From assembly GCF_001638985.1 (NCBI RefSeq), contig NW_017265168.1:248001-312000 (forward strand): DNA of 64,000 nucleotides, given 5' to 3'. The notes beneath the pieces were generated by a model that saw only the letters and a program-made list of their open reading frames with translations, searched no databases and was not told the origin of the DNA. Positions 58,053 to 64,000 of this stretch are shown one piece after another. The DNA is from Phycomyces blakesleeanus NRRL 1555(-). Its lineage: Eukaryota > Mucoromycota > Mucoromycetes > Mucorales > Phycomycetaceae. Numbering within the stretch: the stretch's first letter is position 1; every line of letters starts with the position of its first letter. A program made the translations under genes and the position numbers.

Positions 58053-58651
58053 TAAAACGTAAGTTACTTTTAAATATAAAGCCATTTATAAGATCATAAC
58101 TAATACAAATCAATTGTTTTGCTTTGTTTGTTTGCTTTTTATTTTATTATAGTAGACAATACTGAACTTTATAAGTGACATTTATAAAAAAACATAATAA
58201 AAATACTATTTTAAAAAAATTGTTATCGAGTAGAAAGTAATTTGGTATATGTCTTGTATACTTCTTCTATTGTCATTTGTTTGTTTGTTTGTTTGTTTTG
58301 TTTATTTTTGTTTTTTTGTATATTCCAGGGACCAAAAAATAAAACAAAAATAAAAATAAAAACTTATTTTTATGTGACGCAATGTGTATTATTTGACCAA
58401 TTAGAGATCCAACAAATTTAACAAAAAAGGGTTAGTTAAAAGTAATACACAAGTCTAATTGGCTTGAGGATGCTGAACAGCACTCGATTGAGTTTAATGC
58501 TATGGAATTCCACAAATCCGATTGGCAAAGAGTAGTAACACTAACATTGTATCACCTTGTTTTTATTGGCTGAATCCATATCTGCAAGTATGCATTTTTT
58601 ACATAGTAATCTGCATTGGCGGAATTACAAATGCTGTCATTTCCTATGGTG
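58053..58651. other. Right subterminal part of the nested Plavaka-like element
   Basis: Non-coding. Contains a (TTTG)n run near 58277-58300 and the right-end repeats between 58560 and 58651. Confidence 0.6.
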
Positions 58652-58654
58652 TGA

Positions 58655-59141
58655 TGTAAACTATATTTTCAATTTATGCTAAATAATAACAATTAGAATA
58701 TTAATTGTATTGTCTTTTTCCTTTAGAACTACACTCGCCGTCACCTTGCTTATGATGCTTACAAAGCTGGCATTGATCTCAAGATGGGTCGAAACTGCTC
58801 TGGACTGATCCAAAAGTCAGTCATGTCTGAAGGTGAATCAGACGATGATATGTCCCCCTCTCAGCCAAGAAATGAGATTCGTGTTGCTCGCCCAAGTTGG
58901 AGAAGTGACGAGGTAAAACCTAACAGTTTTCTTTTTTGAATGATGCCAGGCTGAATGTTAATATATGTTTATTACTTAGCTTAACAAATTCATTACGGAG
59001 GTTGACTCATTTGTTGTTAAGCAATTGGGTGCAAATTCCCGCCAACTGCTTAAGAGAGTTTATGGTAGAACAGTGGAATCAACAGTCCCAATTGATTTAG
59101 ATCCTGCTCTACCTCAATGGGCTCTTAAATATGGGTCATAA
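58655..59141 (+). pseudogene. Companion gene copy H, last base of exon 2 plus exons 3-4
   Basis: After the nested element the single base 58655 completes exon 2 and GTAAAC is its donor. Exon 3 (58727-58912, 186 nt) reads NYTRRHLAYDAYKAG, MGRNCSGLIQ, VMSEGESDDDM and ends RPSWRSDE before GTAAAA. Exon 4 (58980-59141, 162 nt) reads LNKFITEVDSFVVKQL to PQWALKYGS and a TAA. Both exons are open and their sizes equal those of copies A and C. The 5' part is at 53132-53774. Confidence 0.85.
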
Positions 59142-59280
59142 ATAAAACTCATTTTTTGTCGTTTTTTTTTCTTTTACTCTCAAAATTTCTTAACACATAT
59201 GTATTGTTCGCAACATATATAATAGGACTACATTAGCTTATGTATTGAAATTTTTTATTAAAAAAGAAATGTATTAAATA

Positions 59281-62200
59281 TTAATTGTATTGTTTGTGTG
59301 GTAAAGCGTTGACAAGTATTTTCTTATTATTTGTGCTGGTTTTATAATCACATGTTGCAACAACTGATGAAATTCGATGTACTGGCAAGATGCATTCAAA
59401 ATCACACGCAATAAAATCTGCACTGCAGATGTCAACACTTTCCAACTCTCTTGAACGGTCATGCTCGATCTGGAACCACTTAACAAATGCAAACACGTGT
59501 TTATCTTGATAAACATCACGTGTTTGGAGCTCTGTGTTGTCTACTGGTGGAGTGAAAGTGTGCAAGAACAGATACTGAATTTGGCCAGTGTATGTCAACC
59601 GATTATTGCCTTGACTTCCAAGGAACAGAGATTGAACAAATGAGCCGCGACCAGAAGCATATTTGCAGCCTTTGTAAACCTGACCAAGCAAATTGATTGA
59701 TTTCAACTTTATGATTTAGTTGTCAACAAAGGAGAATGGAGAGGAGGGATGCTGGTAACCTTCAAGATTTGGCATGCAGTATGCGACTTTATAGTAATCA
59801 AGCAAATGAGGATAGTCAACATCACTCATTGCTGATGGGGGTTTGATATGGAGAGGAAATGCGGATGGAGGAAGAGATTCATTGCCAAGGACTGGAAGAG
59901 AAGGGTTTGAGTATGCTTGGATGAAGGCTGATAGTCTGAACGGGCGCTGGGGAAAAGTTATTGTATTTTTTGAAGTGGAGGGTTGAGCTGTGGCAGTAAG
60001 CTTGGCGAGAAGAGGAAGAAACGGTACGTGGCTTGGGCATGTGAGAGCAGCATGAACGAAATCACCTTTGAATGTATCTTGGACGAAACTATTCATGTAT
60101 GTAATTTCAAAGGAATCTTTTCTGTTTGTATTCACGTTCTTTAGCACACCATTATATCGCTCAAACCCGAAGAGCCAATATCCATATACTGGTCCAAGAT
60201 CATGGATGGTCTCGCGAAGATGGAGATGTAAATGCATGTTACAGGTGAGAATAGTTAGAGTGTAAATACGCTGGCACTCAGTACAGAATTCTTGAAGAAA
60301 TTTATGGCCGTCGTCAATGTCAGAGAACGTGATGCTTGGCTTTACTAATTGGCGGCAGGCATCAACAAAACTGATCCAATTTCTGAACATTTCAATTGGC
60401 AGGACGGCCTTCAACAAGATAGGCGAATACACTAGCACCCAGGACTTCCATTCATCAGCTTTTATGTATGGAAAGCCCTTTCCGATCTTCGATTTCAACA
60501 CCACGTAATCCATTGGCACCACCATTGTCTCTGCCATTGTTTGCATTGTAGCTAGCTTTCTATCATCTATCAGTCCTTCTTTTATCCACCGCTCCATCAT
60601 TCTCTTTGCTGTCCCCAGGAATAAATTATGCATGGAATCGATGATCGTTCCACATACTAGATCAAAGTATCCAAGGTGGTGCAGCTGCGACCATCGAACA
60701 CCATTTTCGATTTCCAACTGATGCCTTTCTGAGGGCGTACTGGCACTCTTCCACTCCTCAGCATGCAACCTGTTTTCCAGACCGCTATGGATTTTCCACG
60801 TCAAATAGTCAAACCCACTGAAGTCGACCTGATTGGTGCTTGGTAACCTGGTAAACTGCCTCACACATCTGGGGCATGCAAAGTACTGTTGTGGGCGGTA
60901 AATCCACTGGTCTTCCTGGCGGCGGGGATGTCACAGGCAACCATATGTAATGCAGCACATACATTAACACCGGCTGGGCACTCAAAGGTCGGGATGGTTA
61001 TCCCCATAAACAACTGCAGCAATTCATTGACTATTGGCTTTAAATAATGGTTGATCTCTTTGGTCTTTGGCTCCTTAGGACCAGGCATCAAACCAACAAG
61101 GATGACATTTTCAGGCTTAAATCTTTTCTCACGAGGCAAGTTATATATTGCAAGATAGATAGCTCCAGTTGAATATGTAACACCATCAAATGGCTGGAAC
61201 CAGTCGATGTTCATTGTTAGCATCAATGAACGAGGTTCATCCACAAACAATATGCCACTTTGGTCCTTTAGCTCCTTCCACATAGCACCATCATAGACGT
61301 CGCATAGTGTATCTACGACCTTAAGCTCTTTGTTCCATTGTCTGATTTTTTGCTCGAACCCAGAACAAAGAAAGAAAACTTGTAATGATCTCTGGATAGA
61401 GTTGTAGACATATGATCGCTTGGCCACCATGGCACCAGAAGATGAAACCTTCATCAATTCACAATTGCATGCTGATTGAGAACCATGCTTTTTGAAGTCG
61501 CAATGAGTAGGGAGAGGCACATCTTGTTCGTAAACCTTGTGGCAGTCTTCACATACAACAGACTTCTTGATACCATTGGCGTAATTGGAAAATCCAGTCA
61601 TTCTTTGCAGGCCAATAAGACTTGTTGGTAATTGGAAATCTTTGCCGTAGATCTTAAGTAACTGATTGATAAATTCAATCAATACGGCAGCACCTTTGTT
61701 AACAACATAACGTGAGATAAAAAGAATGGCAAAGGTAGCGATGAACTGATAGACAGGGTTTTCAAGCATGTTAGGAGCATCAAATGGGTCTATTTAAAAT
61801 TAACAAAAATAAATTAGAACAAATTTTCTTTAGGTCTGTTTTTAAGAAAACAAAATCATTTATGACTGACCTTCATTAACAAACTCTTCAACGTCTGTCT
61901 CGACACCTTCTTCTTCACCACTGCCAGAGTCAGAGTTTATGTCTCTTTCAATGTCAGAGTCATTGCCATTGACCTCGCTGATCTCATCATCTACCGAGAC
62001 ATTGTCAGCCATTGTGGCGGCATTCGAATCAGGTGAGTTGGCCTGATCGTCTATTTTTTCAATGGATTCAGATTGACAGGTCGGGATATATACAAATATA
62101 GATTAGTTTAGCTTATTGTCTCTACTGCTTTTCAAATATTTTTTTTCTTTTCTTTTCTTACATTGGGTATCAACGTCTATCATTTGTTCTTCTTGCACAG

Positions 62201-62442
62201 CTGTGTTTCATTAAAATTAAAAAAATAAAGAAGTTATTACTCAGTAATCGAAAAATAAACCCTGAATATAACATACTATTTGCCAATCTTTCAGCCATAT
62301 CCAGTCTCTCGATTCTCTCAAGCTCATCTTTTCTAATATGGCACTCAGCGGTTCTGCTTGTCACCAATGAGTATCCCTGTGAATTTCTGCTACATTGAGC
62401 ACAATGGCAGACAACATTACGGCAGTGGGGGATAGAAGGCAT
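59281..62442 (-). pseudogene. Element H Tnp2-type transposase, one frameshift and one stop
   Basis: Exon 1 (from 62442) encodes CRNVVCHCAQCSRNS and TAECHIRKDE, the CxCxxC..H finger. Very acidic exons follow (62030-61870). The main exon from 61769 has CEDCHKVYEQD, NIDWFQPFDGVTYS (aspartate present), LMPGPKEPKT and ACDIPAARKTSGF. A 1-nt deletion near 60868 breaks the CACPRC knuckle. In the next frame come FTRLPSTNQVDF, MHNLFLGTAKRMM, FPYIKADEWKSW, MHLHLHLRE and FERYNGVLKN. A TAA near 59714 replaces glutamine in FVDNQIIKLK, and the last part from 59706 ends at 59281. With only two lesions it is the youngest dead copy of this transposase here. Confidence 0.85.
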
Positions 62443-62973
62443 TTTATGTGTTTTGTTTGACGTGATTTATTGAGAATAAAAAGAGAAACAAGCGTAAAAT
62501 ATACTTTATTTGCACCGACTTTATAGTAAAAAAAAGCATTATATTTTATGGTTGTTTAATTGAATTCTTCTAACAAGTTCTTTTCTATATTATTAAATAT
62601 AGAAAGAGACATGACAATTATAATATTATCAATTCATAGTCTTTATTCAAATGTCTTCAAGAATGCCTGTTGTGTGTAAAAGACATATATTTTTCTACTA
62701 TGAGTTTATAAATAGATTATTGTGAGAGTAAATCCAGAAAATAGTAGGAATAAAAAAAAGGGTGGTAGAATGAGAATTATGATAGGTCTCTGTATGTGAA
62801 TTTAGCCTTCCATACCAGACTGATATTCTAAAATTCTGTTAGCCAATGAAACCAACTAAAACTACATCTTTGACCTGAACTTCAAAAAACACACTGAGTT
62901 GAAAAAAATCACTATTTCTACACATGTGTGTACCAACCTGGCCACATTGTTAATCAGGGCGGTTTTTCCAGTG
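62443..62973. other. Element H right subterminal region
   Basis: Non-coding, about 530 bp between the transposase start and the CACTGG end. It must hold the transposase promoter. The ACACATGTGT palindrome near 62922-62931 mirrors the left ends of elements C and H. Confidence 0.6.
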
Positions 62974-63030
62974 CTAGAAAATAAATATCAGATTGAGACT
63001 TGACATTTTTGTTGTTACTGACATAGCACT
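62974..63030 (-). repeat. Old repeat, right half, interrupted by element H
   Basis: Reversed, this reads TGTCAAGTCTCAATCTGATA and then TTTATTTTCTAG, matching the first half of the repeat at 14690-14790. Joined to 51293-51240 it gives a continuous copy. Confidence 0.8.
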
Positions 63031-64000
63031 GCAAAAGACTTCAAATTTGACAGTTTAATATAGTTTTATAAGTGTTCAATTTTCAAAAAAAATAATAAAA
63101 TAAACATTATATTTTATTTTTAGTTGTAATTTCTAATCTGTTTTTTTAGCTGTAATTTCTAATCTGTTTTTTTAGCTGTAAAATTACATCAGCATCACTT
63201 TCCCTTCTGCATTTTACATATCTTCAATATCATTGTAAATTACACTCAAAAAAAATTATATAAAAAATATTATATATGTGGTATTTCAGGTACAAAACAA
63301 TAGAAAAATAAAATATTTGATAATAGAGACGTATAGAAATACTTTGAGACTGTATATAAGTTGTCTTTATTCATAAATAAAAAGTGTCCCTTTTTATAAG
63401 AAAACACAATCTGCTCTTGTCATTACGTCTTAGTTTCTTAAGGCTTTCTTCCTTTACTATATTTGGTTATTAGAGTGTATTTACTGCTTAACTAGTGTCG
63501 GTGTTACAATTATGACATCAAGTCATAAATCGTACTTCTTTAGCTCTTAGCTATTCTTTTCTCTTTTATACTAGAGCTTTAGGACTTCCTACTAAATTAG
63601 CTCCATATCGATCTGACACAGTTTACCCGGCAGTATGATATAATTATCTTAACAATCTTTAAGATATTATCTACAGTACTAACTGTAATAATTATTGGGC
63701 TGATTACTTAATCGTTTATATATATTTTATACTGACAAGATGATAGCTACTACGCTATCCCAATATGAATATGTTCTTATATGTGATAAATCCAACATCC
63801 GAGTGTCTGGATCACCACAATATACTTAAAGAAAAGTAAATATTTTTTATATAATACTTCTTTTTTAGATAAAACCAGGGAAGTGGTGCTTCCCCCTCCC
63901 GCCTCCCTTTGGGGGGGGGGGGGGGTGGCAGAGTCTACCAGAAGTTAATATAAAACCCTTCCCTATTGGAAGTCTAAGTACCATATAGCATAATTAATAG
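63031..64000. other. AT-rich end of the window with a poly-G tract
   Basis: No gene supportable. Positions 63122-63173 are two copies of a 26-bp unit (AGCTGTAATTTCTAATCTG plus seven T, first copy with one change). Positions 63911-63925 are fifteen G preceded by a C-rich stretch with a small hairpin (GGAAG..CTTCC). Confidence 0.6.

Larger units (their letters stand above)
53775..58651. mobile_element. Plavaka-like CACTA element, 4.9 kb, nested in element H
   Basis: The ends are CACTGTAG at the left and, reversed, CACCATAGG at the right. TGA flanks both sides (53772-53774 and 58652-58654), the 3-bp duplication typical of CACTA elements. Subterminal repeats around TGCATATCTGCA and TGCATACTTGCAGATATG recur at both ends. 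It carries a seven-exon transposase on the minus strand and a single-exon accessory gene on the plus strand, divergently arranged. With only one in-frame stop it is the best preserved large element in the window. Confidence 0.9.
51294..62973. mobile_element. Element H: CACTA-like element (about 6.8 kb) split by a second element
   Basis: The left end CACTGGAAAAATGACC at 51294 and the right end GGTTTTTCCAGTG at 62973 are flanked by CTA on both sides (51291-51293 and 62974-62976). Subterminal palindromes (ACATACGTATGT, ACACATGTGT) match element C. Genes from left to right are a decayed micro-gene (minus), a companion gene (plus, split) and a transposase (minus). Removing 53775-58654 restores a 6.8-kb element with the same layout and exon sizes as element C. 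Confidence 0.9.

Noticed and set aside
58277..58300. Tandem TTTG units as a possible CRISPR-like or regulatory array
   Set aside because: Plain microsatellite without spacers; no CRISPR feature occurs anywhere in this eukaryotic sequence.
1..62442. Alternative genetic code with TGA read as tryptophan
   Set aside because: TAA and TAG interrupt the same gene families, TGG is used freely, and the intact companion genes B and C need no recoding.
63911..63925. Poly-G tract as a structural or telomeric signal
   Set aside because: A single homopolymer run in an AT-rich context, possibly a sequencing or assembly artefact; no telomere-like repeat adjoins.

Overview
The window is AT-rich eukaryotic DNA made almost entirely of transposable elements, with three tRNA genes (Lys-CTT, elongator Met-CAT, Phe-GAA). 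Genes have many short GT-AG introns. The element families are Tnp2/CACTA-type and Plavaka-like transposases, MULE/FAR1-like genes, Tc1, a LINE with an EEP endonuclease, and short LTRs. Together these suggest an early-diverging filamentous fungus, most likely Mucoromycota of the Phycomyces type. The phylum is a moderately confident inference and the genus is a guess. I see no convincing single-copy host protein gene. A 100-N scaffold gap lies at 13594-13693.

The dominant resident is a multicopy CACTA-like element. Its ends read CACTGGAAAAA or CACTAGAAAAA and its target duplications are 3 bp. Its best copies carry three genes: (i) a minus-strand Tnp2-type transposase with an N-terminal CxCxxC..H finger and acidic linkers; (ii) a convergent plus-strand four-exon companion gene whose third exon ends in the motif RPSWRSDE; (iii) a divergent six-exon gene for a protein of about 93 residues. 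Companion copies lie at 6310-7426, 9508-10567, 18512-19638, 26812-28070, 34538-35795 (minus) and 53132-53774 plus 58655-59141. Companion exon 2 is 306 nt in four copies and exon 3 is 186 nt in three. The companion and the micro-gene match no family I know, and the conserved three-gene layout is the best candidate here for an undescribed system.

Region by region. 0-2 kb: LINE fragment (minus). 3-4.2 kb: tRNA-Lys and a MULE-like gene cut by element A. 4.2-7.4 kb: decayed element A. 9.5-13.6 kb: copy B, with an intact companion and an uninterrupted transposase ORF running into the gap. 13.9-14.6 kb: solo LTR directly upstream of tRNA-Met. 16.36-24.2 kb: a MULE-like gene split by full-length element C (16476-23150). 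25.85 kb: solo LTR. 26.8-31.4 kb: copy D. 31.6-35.8 kb: truncated copies F and E. 37.3-40.3 kb: decayed Plavaka-like pair of divergent genes. 41.4-43.9 kb: gene-less LTR element directly upstream of tRNA-Phe. 45-45.9 kb: two LTRs. 46.35-49.45 kb: decayed C2H2-type transposase. 49.54-50.89 kb: Tc1 with perfect 53-bp inverted repeats. 51.29-62.97 kb: element H, itself split by a nearly intact 4.9-kb Plavaka-like element (53775-58651), and H sits inside an older repeat, giving triple nesting.

The transposase of each element would cut at the CACTG ends. The companion and micro-gene are presumed accessory factors, by analogy with the two-protein logic of plant En/Spm, but no direct evidence of function can be read from the sequence. 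Copies are decayed mainly by stop codons explainable by C-to-T or G-to-A changes.
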